Shown: positions 10,747 to 21,270 of the stretch, one piece after another
How positions within the stretch are numbered: position 1 is the stretch's first letter
Layout: each line of letters opens with the position of its first letter
Assembly: GCA_963971405.1 (NCBI GenBank)
Contig: OZ020487.1
Coordinates: 43,373,039-43,437,038, forward strand
Source of the DNA: Psococerastis gibbosa
Taxonomy: Eukaryota; Arthropoda; Insecta; Psocodea; Psocidae
Reading direction: 5' to 3'
Length of the DNA stretch: 64,000 bases
The notes under the pieces: model-generated
Database searches by the model: none
The model's input: the letters and a program-made list of their open reading frames with translations, nothing else
Told to the model about the DNA's origin: nothing
Program-made: the position numbers and the translations under genes

Positions 10747-11423
10747 CAGTGCCGGATTAACCCCTGGGGGGCCGGGGGCACAAGATATGGGGGGGGGGGG
10801 GGCGTGAGTGTAAACCAGAGACGGACGAGGCGGTCCCAGACCTCATAAAAGGGGGAGGCACTTGTCAGTGGCGTAACGATAGGTTTTCGAAGGTGTGGTA
10901 TAATTTGGTGCCTCTCCACCCATTTTCATAAAAGTTGCTCAGGAGACAGAGGGCTGAAATATTGGGGTTTTCCACATTTTGAGAGCAAGAAAGCCTACCT
11001 ACATATTACAAAGAATCAACATATTTATGGACGAGGGGGGCCCGGGGGTCTCCCCCGGGAGAAAAGTTTGGAAAAACAGGGCTGAAATAGTGAGGCTTTG
11101 CGCATTTTGAGTGCTGTAACACATAGATTTTAGAGGCAAAGAATATAACTGCCTTCCAAAGGGGGGAGGGAGGCGATAGCAGGTCGCTTCGCCAGCCTCT
11201 GGTTCATGTTGCAACCTCCTCTAAAATTCATAAATCTACCTACCAGCATTGCAGGAAAAAAAAATAACACTATTTCCCGCCAATTTTAAAACTTTTAATT
11301 TCTAATTGTTTTATATTTTAATCTAAAAATATCTCATTCTGGGGGGCCGGAATTTTAGGCATTTCTGGGGGGGGGGGGGGCGGGGGCCTGTGCCCCAAGT
11401 GCCCATGGGTTAATCCGGCACTG
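10747..11423. mobile_element. hAT-like non-autonomous element, CAGTGCCGGATTAA ends
   Basis: Perfect terminal inverted repeats CAGTGCCGGATTAACCC and GGGTTAATCCGGCACTG are flanked by a perfect 8-base duplication CTTCACAA (10739-10746 and 11424-11431). Eight-base duplication and CAGTG ends are diagnostic of hAT. The interior has several G runs (about 10790, 11036, 11366) and a subsegment starting CAGTGGCGTAACGATAGG near 10867 that may be another element nested inside. A related segment lies at 36.96-37.13 kb in reverse. There is no transposase. Confidence 0.9.
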
Positions 11424-11435
11424 CTTCACAAGTCT

Positions 11436-11750
11436 GTGAGTATAATTTTATTTACGAACACCGCCATGTTCTCCAAGCCGATGGCTTTGACTTGCTGGAG
11501 ATCCGTGAAGGTAGGCCCCTGGCACTCGAGTCTCCCTCCAGGGAGCACTACACTTGCAGAGAAGGTGTTTTGGGGTTTCCTCTTCCAGTCCACAGCGGCG
11601 ACAATCGACATTCTCTTCTTGTAGCCCGGTCAGGAGTGTCACCGTTAATGGGGGTGAAACATTCGCTTTATACGTAAATCTCAATGTTATCAGCCAGAGG
11701 CTGGCATATAGACAAAATATTAGATAGCGGTATGAGCAGTCATACAATAG
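11436..11750 (-). mobile_element. 3' end of an RNase-H-type LINE ORF2 (zinc-knuckle tail)
   Basis: The minus strand encodes a tail with Cys-x2-Cys-x9-His-x3-Cys spacing (CRRCGLEEETPKHLLCKC). This is the conserved C-terminus found downstream of the RNase H domain in R1/I/Jockey-like non-LTR elements. An upstream stretch reads LTVTLLTG, also family-typical. The start is lost. Confidence 0.75.
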
Positions 11751-11934
11751 GATGTACTCTACTATAGGAATAGCCTATTACACATCTTACCCCTTATGGG
11801 GAGAATATACAGACCGGCATATATAGACTTCTTGTTGTCAATATTTACTTTCAGCAGTCACCAGTCCAAGCAATTGAAACGCTGCTATATGCCCGATAGT
11901 TTAGAGATGCTGGCTGGCAGCAACATGTGTCATC

Positions 11935-12170
11935 GATGCCTCCACTCCCCTCAATCCTGGCACATCCTCTTCAGCCCCACGTACGTATTGGCCCCTACAT
12001 CCTCCATCACTTGCTGTAGATATTCCTGTCTCGGGCGCCCAGGTCGGTTGACGCCTTCTGCCCTTCTATGGTTCCTTCTATGTCAATCTATGATGCAGCT
12101 GAAGAAGTTCTCGTGCCGTAGCAAATGTCCGATCCAGCGAGCTCTTCTTGTAGGCTACATGCTTAGATGC
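11935..12170 (-). mobile_element. LINE C-terminal fragment
   Basis: The minus strand gives the GRPRQEYLQQVMEDVG-like basic C-terminal motif. It shares most sequence with the fragments at 13770-13945 and 27890-28145. Confidence 0.7.
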
Positions 12171-12293
12171 AACCAGACTAACCAGAGTTTTGCTTTCGCT
12201 TATTCTGGTTAGAACCTCCTCATGGCTTGCCTAGGTATTCATAGCATACGACGATAGCACCACATCTCAAATGCTTCGAGTTTGTTTAAGTTA

Positions 12294-12413
12294 GGCGCTT
12301 ATTCCACCGGAACTATTGACGTGTTTGACGTGGTAGCAGACAGTGTAAAAATGTCTGCTACCACGTCAATATCAGCAATATTTTTGACTATTGACGTCGG
12401 TGGAATAAGCACC
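12294..12413. mobile_element. Foldback MITE M1, short form
   Basis: Family M1 has ends GGCGC..ATTCCA and a core inverted pair GACGTGGTAGCAGACA / TGTCTGCTACCACGTC. This copy is a 120-base palindrome flanked by TTA on both sides (12291-12293, 12414-12416). A 3-base AT-rich duplication suggests PIF/Harbinger-like ancestry. Confidence 0.8.
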
Positions 12414-13015
12414 TTAAGTTAGGTATATTATTATTATATTATACCTTGGACTCATCTTGACCTACGAGTCTGAGAGATCATGCGACAGTTGATTTTAAAA
12501 TATTTTTAAGAAAATGGCACGAACCAAATATAGCCTTCTCCCAGAAAAGCCTTGCAGAATAGAACAAGGTTACATTAAAATAAATATAGACAAGACGTAA
12601 ATTATGGAATTAGTGTAAAGTCGACACAGGACGCACGTCCCAAGTCTAATAAATGAGTTCTAAAGAATTTTTTGTAGCCGTCATAAAAGGGCATATTCTG
12701 AAGGAATCTTTCTGGCAGCGTTAACCAACATAAATGATATATAGAGATTGGGGTCGGCCCGGGCACAAAGGAACCCTCTACCCCTCTACCTGGACCTTTT
12801 TGGGGTAAGCTCAGGCTGGTGATAGGGACAGCTGTTGTTGTTGTTCCATTTTGTATAAGAGATGAAACAGGATCGGATTAAGGTATACAATGTAAGTCCC
12901 TCAGATTGATTTTTTTTTTTACATTAAGGCGCTAGCGCTGTATTTAATTGATACTTTGATTTATCATACAGAGTTGGAACTGTCACTGAGGGAACCTGAT
13001 TTGTGATTAACTAAC
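12414..13015. other. Unassigned stretch, no gene seen
   Basis: This is AT-rich sequence without a recognisable exon or repeat edge. Confidence 0.4.
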
Positions 13016-13019
13016 TTCA

Positions 13020-13195
13020 TCAATGCAAGAGGGCGACCAAGGAAGGCGTACGCAGAAGACCTCAAGGAAGATATGAGATGCGGAACCTACTTGGAACTCA
13101 AGAGAACGGCCCGAGACCGGGAGGAGGGGAGAAGGAGGTGGAAAGATTTGCTGCAAACCAATCTTTAGATTGAAACCAAAGAAGAACTTTATGAA
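13020..13195 (+). mobile_element. LINE C-terminal fragment
   Basis: It encodes RGRPRKAYAEDLKEDM...LELKRTARDREEGRRRWKDL and a stop. This is the last ~45 residues of a non-LTR reverse transcriptase. It ends with AAAGAAGAA. Confidence 0.75.
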
Positions 13196-13221
13196 CCGAG
13201 CGCAACGCTCGGTCTACTGGT

Positions 13222-13547
13222 CAGTGCCGGTTTGGCCTTGGGCCGGTGGACCGGAATTATGGGGGGGGGGGCTTTCTGGGGCAGAAAAGTCACCCTTAGA
13301 CAAATATTATATATAGTAAATTATAAATATTAATTATATTAATGAAACCAATTATAAAATGGAGTCACAGGATGCAAAATAGAATAGAATAAGGCGATTA
13401 ATCATTAATGTCATGACACGTTCCAATTTCCCGCCAAATATTTCGAAAAGACGTTTATTTCCTTCGGTTTTTTGTTTTGGTTATTTAATCTCTTGTAGTT
13501 TTGCATTATTTAGTGGCCTCTTGGCCCCATGGCCAAACCCGGCACTA
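13222..13547. mobile_element. hAT-like MITE, CAGTGCCGGTTTGG type
   Basis: The ends are CAGTGCCGGTTTGGCC and CCAAACCCGGCACTA. The 8-base duplication CTACTGGT at 13214-13221 and 13548-13555 is perfect. A homologous 326-base copy of the same length lies in reverse at 34688-35013. A G run follows the left end. It is non-coding. Confidence 0.9.
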
Positions 13548-13769
13548 CTACTGGTACAATAATATAATTTTTCTGTGCCAACAAGTAAACCTTCCAAATA
13601 TAATTATTTTGTAATTTGTACGCTTGAAGAAAAATACAAGTTATTTTAGGTTATTTAGTTAGGTTTATTTTAGGTTAAGTTAGTTGAATTTGAAGGGGGG
13701 CCCAGCACGGGAACCAATCCTTTGGGATCCCCCCCTTCACAAATGTAAAACTGCCTTATTAATTGTCTT

Positions 13770-13945
13770 CTTCTTCAAGTTACAGCTGGATGGCAGACTT
13801 CGATGCCTCCACTCCCCTCGATTCTGGCACGCCCTCTTCAGCTCCACGTATGACTTGGCCCAGTTGGCCCCTACATCCTCCATCGCTTGCTGCAGATACT
13901 CGTTTCTTACTTTCTTGGGCGCCCAGTTCGGTTGACGCCTTATTA
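13770..13945 (-). mobile_element. LINE C-terminal fragment
   Basis: It is nearly the same segment as 11935-12170 in the same orientation (shared ATGCCTCCACTCCCCTC and CCTACATCCTCCATC on the plus strand). It ends in the AGCTGTAACTTGAAGAAGAAG-type tail on the minus strand. Confidence 0.7.
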
Positions 13946-14102
13946 ATTGTACACTTGAATAAATAAATAGTAAATTTTATTATTAGCAGATTGTGAAAAA
14001 TGTGCTCAAAGTAAATCCACCAGGCAAAATATAGGTACGCTACTCTAGATCGCTTTTATCCATAGATTGACAAAAATTCTTATATGTTTTTCGAAATATT
14101 TT

Positions 14103-14502
14103 AAGAGGACATGCTACGTAGACAATGAGCACCCCAAAATTTGTTGTTTTTATGGACTTTTTATTTTTTATTTAATTAAAAAAGCAAGTCATTAAAGATT
14201 TGGCTCATGGAAGTTGTAGAAGATTACTTCTTGCATCATATAATCGTTTTTTTTTTTACTTTTCGGTTTCGTAGTTCTTCCAAAAATCCCAGAATACGCA
14301 TAATTTTAGTCCGTTCTGGTATTTATGAAAGAACTAAGGTACCAAAAATTTAATATTTCCTGTTGCATGATGCATGAAGCAGTCTTCTACAACTTCCACG
14401 AGCCAAATTTTTAACGGCTTGCTTTGTTAATTAAATAAATAATAAAAAGTCCATAAAAACAACAAATTTTGGGGTGCTCATTTTCTACGTAGCATGTCCT
14501 CT
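14103..14502. mobile_element. Foldback MITE M3, copy a
   Basis: The arms start GAGGACATGCTACGTAGA on both sides and run about 180 bases with few differences. The left is preceded by TTAA and the right followed by TTTA. A near-identical copy with TTAA on both sides lies at 22436-22821. A related element with a different end is at 59322-59690. It has no coding capacity. Confidence 0.85.
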
Positions 14503-14515
14503 TTAGAAGGAATGT

Positions 14516-14565
14516 ATCTTTTTCTTTTTCTTCTTCTTTTTCTTTTTCTTCTTCTTCTTCAGCCC
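14516..14565. repeat. TTTTCTTC low-complexity run
   Basis: A pyrimidine-only TTTTCTTCTTC microsatellite. On the other strand it would read as poly-lysine, which is not a gene. Confidence 0.85.
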
Positions 14566-14959
14566 CTCGCCCGTCCTTGGCTGGCTATGGGCCAATCTAT
14601 TGTCTGTAAATAGGATGCTTCGACAAAAGAAACTCAAATTCCATGGTGCACCTAGTGTGCCTTGTTTTGTCTGTTTTACAATATAAATGACTTTTGAAAA
14701 TGAGAGAGAGCGAGTGAGAAACATATTTTGTGAGAATAGCCAATTGTTTCCTAGTCAGACATGCTAAAAGGTTTTTTGTTGTTTACTTTTCGGACTGTTG
14801 TGATTTCCCAATTGTCAAGGACAAGCGTGAAGGGTGCCCTTGAATCGGCGCCACGGCTGTCACACTTTTTTTTTAAATGCATAGACTCCCTATAATGTAT
14901 AGAGTAAGAATAAGAAAATAAATATCATAATGTAGATATGTTTGAAGTAGCGAAGTACA

Positions 14960-15762
14960 GTACTTTTTCTACTTTTTTTTAAATTGGGGTACAGTTGTTA
15001 CCTGTGTGCACTTAAGCCTATTGGCCTATTGTGCCCCCTACAACAAAGTATCTACACCACTTTCTCGAGGCCTATCTCCCTCAGGAGAGCCAGGATCTTG
15101 AGGGGATTCAGAAGTGGTAGGTCTTTTACATGTAACTGCAAGCTTCCCGAGCATGCTGCTCTTCTTCGTGCGATTGCATCGCATCGCATCGCAGGTCCTC
15201 CGCACCTTCATGGAAGAATCTGCAATACTATAGTTGTCTCCCCAAGAGACTCCAGATATTTAACCCCAGTAGTCAGGACCAAAGACGCCAAGGCCTGTTC
15301 TTGGTTTTGTACTTCCTAGCCTAGAGCCATCAGTAAACCACTTGATTGTGTGACTATTGAGAATTCCTGCTGATGCGCAGCACTCTTTCATTGTCCCTAA
15401 TATAGTTCCGAATTCCCTCCTAAAACAGTATTTTGGATGGATTCTATCGCTTGGCATATCCAGGCAGTGGTCAGACGTAGTCAGAGAGGCTGAGTCTTAA
15501 TTGCCCTTCCACTCCTAGTAATGCCATTTCGGCTGAAGTTTCCACTGCAACATGGAGGGGTGGGAAGTCCAGTACTATCTCCATTGCTGCAGTGGGACAG
15601 GATTTCATAGCCCCCGTAAGCCATCATGTTAGAGAATACGGGCTTCTGAATGTAGCCATAATTTGGATTACTCAGAGAAAAATTCTCATGTGGTTTGATT
15701 TTGGCGTGTCCATGAAGCCATGACCAATGGTATGGTTACAGCAGGAAAAGACAGGCTGTTTT
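14960..15762 (-). mobile_element. RNase-H LINE derivative, ~800 bases, copy 1
   Basis: On the minus strand this starts CAGCCTGTCTTTTCCTGCTG and ends in ...ACCCCAATTT and a poly(A) tract. It encodes part of an RNase H domain including IKWFTDGSRLGSTKPRTG, with the TDGS motif of the active site. The copy at 42786-43582 has the same 5' end and about the same length. Flanking TTTTTCTACTTT on both sides is the likely target duplication. Frames are broken. Confidence 0.85.
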
Positions 15763-15799
15763 TTTCTACTTTACATACTTTTATCCACGCCTTAACCCC

Positions 15800-16115
15800 T
15801 TTGGGGGGGGGGGGGGGTCGGCGGTACGACATTGGTGCGTCCGGCCCTCCACAGCCCTATACTTAAGGCGCCCTGGTTTAAGTTGGTTTATATCTGCCTG
15901 GATATTTCTCAGCAGCGTCATCTTTGTGCTGCCTCTTCCCCTGATTCCTCTGGAACCAAAATCTCCTGAACCCGTGACAGTAGATGAGCCTTGCGGCTCG
16001 CCTTGCCTTTGGACATGCCCATGCTGTAACAGACATTTTTCCCTGAGCTTCAGGGTGATTTCGGCGGTTTTGAACTCAGCTCTGATCTGGTGTGCTCTGC
16101 CAAGGTCACTGGTCA
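15800..16115 (-). mobile_element. LINE reverse-transcriptase C-terminal fragment
   Basis: The 111-codon minus frame resembles the non-LTR C-terminus: KLREKCLLQHGHVQRQGE, GIRGRGSTKMTLL, then ..RLKYRAVEGRTHQCRTADP. The 'RTADP' end is typical of RTE-like elements. A G run of about 14 sits at the 3' side. Confidence 0.65.
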
Positions 16116-16554
16116 CAGTACAATACTCGATATACGAGTAGATACCTGTGTTAGGTCACCCGTATAAACACCTATCAACAGATGTCGCGTAACATAAGTT
16201 GAGGGTTCCCCGTCTACCTATAGTATTTAAAATCTACTCGAAAGGTTTCCCACGCATTGTTTCTCGGCGTCAGTAGGCTATATTCGGTAGCATTGTGGGA
16301 ATAAAGTGTATATATACGGAGCACGGCCTTTAACCACCTGGCGTTGTTTCCCATCTCACTATGAATGGAGCCGGATCGAAGAGGATGCTGCATATGACCC
16401 TAGGGGTAGAAATATTCGTCCCGGGTTTACCCGGCACGTATCTCCAGCTTAAACCATGTGTGAACCAAATCAAATTAAATTTCCAACCATAACTGATTTT
16501 TAACTGTTCTGACAGAATGAAATTAATATTATGTGTCATAGTGTACTTCCTAGG
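16116..16554. other. Unassigned stretch, no gene seen
   Basis: No supported gene or repeat boundary was recognised. Confidence 0.4.
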
Positions 16555-16960
16555 TCTAGGACAGTGCGGTAAGTGGTAGTAGGTATGAGTAAACCAGCCT
16601 ATGTAGCCATGCAGGTGCTAGATACTTAGAAGGGCTGCCGCCTGCCTAGGAACATTAGAGAGGTGGAAGAATCCGAAGAAGTTTTAGAAGGAAACTAAAG
16701 AGGCACCTCATAGCATTGATAGTTTAGACCAATGCTTGTACTGTATGTGGAGGTTATGTTGTAAACTAGACAGCCTTCTCTTGTTCTTCTCTTGATTCTC
16801 AGCGAAGATATTGCTTTATAGGCTATTCGTAAGTGTTTCATTTATTTATTGTGTCTTAGGTTATAGAACGCCTATTGTTTCATTTTATGACTCAATACAG
16901 AGATATTCTATTTTAGTGTTCGACTAGAATCCTACAGGAACTACGAAGACATGCCTTCAA
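16555..16960 (+). mobile_element. CR1/L2-like LINE 3' end
   Basis: An LPRNIREVEE peptide followed by a KLKRHL-like segment is visible with small frameshifts around 16620-16720. This is the standard C-terminus of CR1/L2-type reverse transcriptases (W-N-x-LP...FK..LK). A longer 3' UTR follows. The reverse copy is at 52328-52640 in COG1 intron 4. Confidence 0.65.
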
Positions 16961-17034
16961 AGTAGCCTATCTTCTAAATAATGCCTTATATGGTCTCAAA
17001 GGTGAAGTAAGGTAAGATAATCTGTACCTACCTC

Positions 17035-17645
17035 CCCATGGTGAAGATGTACGCGCGTAATGGCGACTGAACAGATAAGGGACAGAGTTTGGTCAGGGAT
17101 AAGCGAAAAACACAGTCTTTTCTGTGCAGGGCATTTTGTCCTAGGGTTGGGAAACTGGTCCTGGAGTCGGAGGAACTCAATGAAGAGTCAACAGCAAATA
17201 AGGTTGCAGAAGGCAATGGGAAACCAAAACCACGGCATTACAATGAGGTTCTGTAGGGACAGTTTTGGTCACTAGGTTCGCTGACGACAAACCGATATCC
17301 ATATTATTCAAAATGGCCGCCGTTTGCATGTGAAAACTAAGCTCTTAGCATCTAATTAATTCTTTTAATATTTTTTATAATATTTTTACTATGCCTGGAC
17401 CTTATTTCGCTGCATATAATTTAATATAGTATATATTCTCCGTGATTTATAGAAAAATATCACTTTAAAATAATACGCAATTAAAAATCATTTTAAAATA
17501 GTATTGACGCTTATGGAAAAATCAACGCTTTGATATCATTGCAACTGGTGCTGCCATCTACAAAATGACGTCACAAATGAAACTCATTGCCATGATAATT
17601 GGCTTGATCGCCAATAGAAGAGAAATATGAAGAAGAAGATAGATT
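17035..17645 (+). repeat. Dispersed repeat with GAA-rich tail
   Basis: Blocks such as GTAATGGCGACTGAACAGA, GCGAAAAACACAGTC and GAGGAACTCAATGAAG are shared with 28385-28655 on the minus strand. The tail AAGAAGAAGAT suggests a LINE-mobilised element. A stretch at about 17270-17560 is absent from the other copy and is an insertion or divergent part. Confidence 0.55.
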
Positions 17646-18036
17646 CATCAGAGTAATTTTGCTACATTAAATTATTAAAAAAATGTAAGCACTGACCCTA
17701 AAAGGCATCTTTTCAGATATTCAGTGACAGGATAAAATTGAAAATACCAACACCTATTGTTTCACTTGCTTTAAAGACGAGTCATTGATTAGACCTTTGT
17801 TTGGGATCTAAAAGAACAGCAGGCAGCTGCAGTGCCATAAAGAAAATGTGAATCCAGATGTCTCCGATATCACAATGGAACCTTTCTGACAAGATTCCTT
17901 TGAAATTCTTTGAAAACATGTTTACGCTTGGATTACAGCTTGGGGTAGGCCTACGTTCAATACATTTTTTGCACAATTTCGGGGAACTGTGAACTGGAAA
18001 TAATACGTTTGGCCATGGCCGAGCCCACGGGGGTGG

Positions 18037-18425
18037 TTCAAGAGGTCCGGACACCCCCCCCCACCCGAAATAAAACGGCTTTACACAAATTTACTGATTT
18101 ATTTGATAATATAAGTGCAAAATAGTGGGGTTTTACGCATGTTAACAGCAGTAAAGTATAGATTTTTTTTACAGCTTACAAAGGAATACTTAAATGCTTA
18201 TTCATATTGCTGGAAACTAGAGGGCCCGGGGGTCTCACCCGGGGAAGAAGTTTGAAAATATAAGTTCAAGATAGTGGGGTTTTACAATTTTTACAGCAGT
18301 AAAATTTATAAGTTAAGGATGGAAGACATATTCATGTTACCAAGGTTTTTGTTTAGAATGCCCTGTTTTATGTGGTGTACGCTAATTTTTCTCGGGGGGG
18401 GGGGGGGGCATCTGGATCCGACACT
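18037..18425 (-). mobile_element. G-run-rich hAT-like element related to 25453-26116
   Basis: It shares the GTAAAACCCCACTATTTTG-type blocks and GGAAGACATATTCATGTTAC with the element at 25.45 kb. C and G runs lie at both ends. The ends are degraded and I could not confirm a target duplication. Confidence 0.6.
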
Positions 18426-18479
18426 GGCGCTTGGGACCACAAGATGGAACTGAAACTTCAGCAATCAATTGGCTGTTGA

Positions 18480-18655
18480 AGAGGCAATGAGTCATTCCCC
18501 ATTTTTTTCGGGGGGGGGGGGGTTGGAAATTTCATTGGGTATTACATAGTGGTTTTTATTTTTCCTCTCAAAATCCGATTCTATCTAGTATGAAGCCATT
18601 TCATTTCGGGGGGGGGGGGGGGGTTTGAACCCCCATGAACCCCCCTTGGCTACGG
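18480..18655 (+). mobile_element. hAT-like MITE H4 copy
   Basis: Family H4 has the block AAATTTCATTGGGTAT, CCTCTCAAAATCCGATTC and AGCCATTTCATTTCGGGG, then a long G run and CCCCCTTGGCTACGGC. A complete copy with target duplication is at 32454-32626. Here the left end is not clear. Confidence 0.65.
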
Positions 18656-19240
18656 CTATGGCGACATCATAGATAGATGGATCTATGCCTGTATAGAGAT
18701 ATCTTTTCTTAAAATTATGACTTGTACCCTATAAAGGTTTTTATTTATTTATAATTAATACTGTAAAATGGGACGTATTGTATTGTATTGTATTGCTGGT
18801 AGTTCTTTGCTCTAGAAATAAGATTATCCCGTCTTCGGAGGGTGGGAATCAATAGGACGTTCCCCTCGGCGAATTTTTCTTTGTTAGGTTGAATGCCTGA
18901 TTAGAGTTCATCTCTTTATGACGTCTCTTCTTGAAAGTCTGGAAGGCAAGCTGCACGCCCGGGATGGCCAGGTGCAGACCCAGAGATTTGTGGCACATGT
19001 TCACCAAACCTTGGACCAGCTCCAATATTTAGCTTAGCTCGGCAAAAACATCTGTCTCCAACATATATGTAACAGACCGTCTTCAGAAGCGGTTCTTTGT
19101 CTTCTCCTTGGGGCCCCAAGTTGTCGACATACACTGCTCAATACCCGCATGTTCCGATGTGGTCAGAAAAATGCCTACCAGCCGCGTTTTCCCCTGCCGC
19201 AAGAAGAAATGGGTACTCAATCGGGCCACCTCGAAAATTT
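18656..19240. other. Unassigned stretch with a TATTG microsatellite
   Basis: A short TGTATTGTATTGTATTG run is at about 18779-18795. No gene is seen. Confidence 0.4.
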
Positions 19241-19249
19241 CTCCTTATA

Positions 19250-19345
19250 CTTGTATTTCATCGAGTCTCGAACTGCTAACTACCGATTCAGTGTTAAGTT
19301 CTCTAACAACTGACCTAGTATTCTATACAGCCACATAGGATAGAT
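19250..19345 (-). repeat. tRNA-like SINE head
   Basis: The minus strand has AGGTCAGTTGTTAGAGAAC (A-box-like) and GCAGTTCGAGACTCGATGA (B-box-like). The repeat end 'CGAGACTCGATG' is shared with 19655-19750, so it is a SINE fragment, not a tRNA gene. Confidence 0.5.
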
Positions 19346-19401
19346 GGATCATTATCAGTACTAAACCATCAGTCCTTCTCAGGAGTTAGCCTGAATGGAA
19401 G

Positions 19402-19564
19402 CAGGGACGGATCCAGCCCATTGGGGGGGGGGGGTTGTGGGTCGAAATAGAACAAACATACAAGTATGTCCAATAGTATCGATTAAATTAGAGCGCATTA
19501 AATTAACTTACAATATATTTCCTAAATTAGGGGGGGCAGCTACCCCCTCCCTGTATTCGTCACT
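19402..19564. mobile_element. hAT-like MITE, CAGGGACGGATCCAG type
   Basis: The left end is CAGGGACGGATCCAGCCC followed by a G run. The right end is GGGAGG..TGTATTCGTCACT on the plus strand. Ends and composition match the other G-run MITEs, but the flanking 8 bases match poorly (AATGGAAG / AAAGAAAC). Confidence 0.5.
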
Positions 19565-19654
19565 AAAGAAACGTCGCCTCCTTTCCCTGACAATGGGCTC
19601 CGCCCTAATTGTTCGATGACTATGACCAACTAACCCTTTGTTAAACAATTCAGT

Positions 19655-19750
19655 GTTGTGTGGAACAATTTTCCATCGAGTCTCGAACTTTGACCTTCCA
19701 GCTCGGTGAGTTCACAGTCCTGTTGTCTACCAACCGGACTGTGCCGTTGG
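19655..19750 (-). repeat. tRNA-like SINE head
   Basis: The minus strand has CCGGTTGGTAGACAACAGG (A-box-like) and AAGTTCGAGACTCGATGG (B-box-like). Same class as 19250-19345. Confidence 0.5.
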
Positions 19751-20104
19751 CCAGACAAAAACTACCGTCATTTATTAATGCGTGAGGCTCACAAAGACAC
19801 TGAAACGCCACTCGGCGGCATCGTAATCGCCTGCGGGCTCTCGCGTTCACGTAATTTAGATGTGTTTTTTGTGGACCGCTTTAGCATCTGCCCCCAGACA
19901 GCTGGCAGCTGGCAAGTAGCCTCCTCTGGAGATGGCGCTACGGCCTTCGTCAGACAGGGTTACGATTTGGAGGTCAAAGCTTTTCAGCCGGCCCCCCGAA
20001 TAACAAAACCCACATGTTCTATCCTATTGCAACTACGGCTCGGAAACCTGGAATCTTACAGTTTATACTTTACTGCGGAAGACATATCCATATTACCGAA
20101 CTAG

Positions 20105-20191
20105 ATTTATTTAATTCTCAACTTTTCATTTCGGGGGGGGGGGGGGGTCTGCAGCCCAATAAGCCCCCCCCCCTTGGCTACGGCCTTGTTG
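20105..20191 (+). mobile_element. H4-type MITE right-end fragment
   Basis: It contains CATTTCGGGG followed by a G run of ~14 and ends CCCCTTGGCTACGGCCTTG, the H4 right end. The left part is missing or replaced. Confidence 0.55.
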
Positions 20192-20194
20192 GAA

Positions 20195-20375
20195 ACTGAC
20201 CTTTGCGAGTTGGGAGTCCGTAGATGGTGGAGCGTTGTACAAAACCGAGATGAATGGAGGAGTGTTGTCGAGCAGGACAAAGCTCATCAAGGGCTGCACA
20301 GCCAGAGGAAGTACATAAAAGCGGGGAGACTCTCAGCGGCTAATAGCATCGAGCTCAGCCCTAGCAACAGACTGT
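20195..20375 (+). mobile_element. LINE C-terminal fragment
   Basis: It encodes VRRWWSVVQNRDEWRSVVEQ...HQGL, the last residues of a non-LTR reverse transcriptase family also seen at 24860-25080 (minus) and 37680-37790. Confidence 0.65.
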
Positions 20376-20398
20376 AGAGCCAGCTAAAGTAAAGTAAC

Positions 20399-20807
20399 CA
20401 GTGCCGGATTAAGCCAGTGCGGGGCCTGTGTAGCAAATTTAGGTAAGGGGCCCTTGTTTTGCTGTAGGTTCTCAACTCTCAAGTTTATGGTATCAAATAA
20501 AACAAAACTGTAAGTCTGTAACAAATAAACTTGATTGGATTTAATATGGGCCAAATATGGACTGGCGTTGGAGCGCGGGGAAGTCGTGGGGCCCGTAGCA
20601 TTTGCTACTCCTGCCACGTGGCTAATCCCAATGGCGAATCCACGAAGGGGGTCATGACAACCTAACTAAATAAGTAAATAGTAAAAAAATTAAATTGAAT
20701 AAAACTCAACTTTTCAACAAACAAATTACTTTTTAAACTTACATACAACTTGTGACCCCACCCCCCTAATTTTTCGGCGGGATCCGCCCTTGGCTAAGCC
20801 GGTACTG
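20399..20807. mobile_element. hAT-like MITE, interrupted by another MITE
   Basis: The left end is CAGTGCCGGATTAAGCC. The right end, after removal of the nested element, is GGCTAAGCCGGTACTG. Flanking AAAGTAAC (20391-20398) and AAAGTAAG (20808-20815) are a one-mismatch 8-base duplication. The element at 20629-20792 sits inside its right terminal repeat. Confidence 0.85.
20629..20792. mobile_element. hAT-like MITE nested in 20399-20807
   Basis: The ends are CAATGGCGAATCCACG and GGATCCGCCCTTG, an inverted copy of the element at 8234-8413. Its target duplication is GCTAATCC (20621-20628) and GCTAAGCC (20793-20800), taken from the host MITE's terminal repeat. Confidence 0.85.
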
Positions 20808-20815
20808 AAAGTAAG

Positions 20816-21270
20816 TATGGGTGTTCGATGTAGTCCGGTCAGGAAAGATGAAGCTGCTGTAAATAGCTGAATTACATACGGTACCCAGAGGTTATTTAAA
20901 GTTTATGCACTTTCAACATGTCAAAGGGGTTTTTTCACATAGAAAAGCTTAATATTGAACACTCTAGAGGGGGATTTCATTTTCATGATATAAATACTAA
21001 TAGCATTTATATTATACAGAGCTTTTCAGTTCAGTGACAGAAAAGTGAGCTATAGAGGGAAGTTACTCCAGACATAAAGGATTTAATTTAATCGAATTAC
21101 CCCGTACACGTTCGGTAATTTATATAGAGAGCTTCGATTAAATAGGCCAGTAAGTTCGCATATATATAATAATAATAATATGGGTATTGGAATTTTTTTT
21201 TACATTACACAGGTCAGCAGTAGCCACAACAGCTACATAGCTGAAAATTTAATATACATAATAAATAAAT
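20816..21270. other. Unassigned stretch, no gene seen
   Basis: No gene is visible. There is a short ATA microsatellite near 21165-21180. Confidence 0.4.

Noticed and set aside
14503-14724. Minus-strand open frame ending in poly-lysine
   Set aside because: It is the translation of a TTTTCTTC microsatellite and flanking unique sequence; no homology or splice logic.
18779-18795. Telomere-like or CRISPR-like short repeat (TGTAT)n
   Set aside because: It is a 3-4 unit microsatellite with no spacers. CRISPR is not expected in an animal genome.
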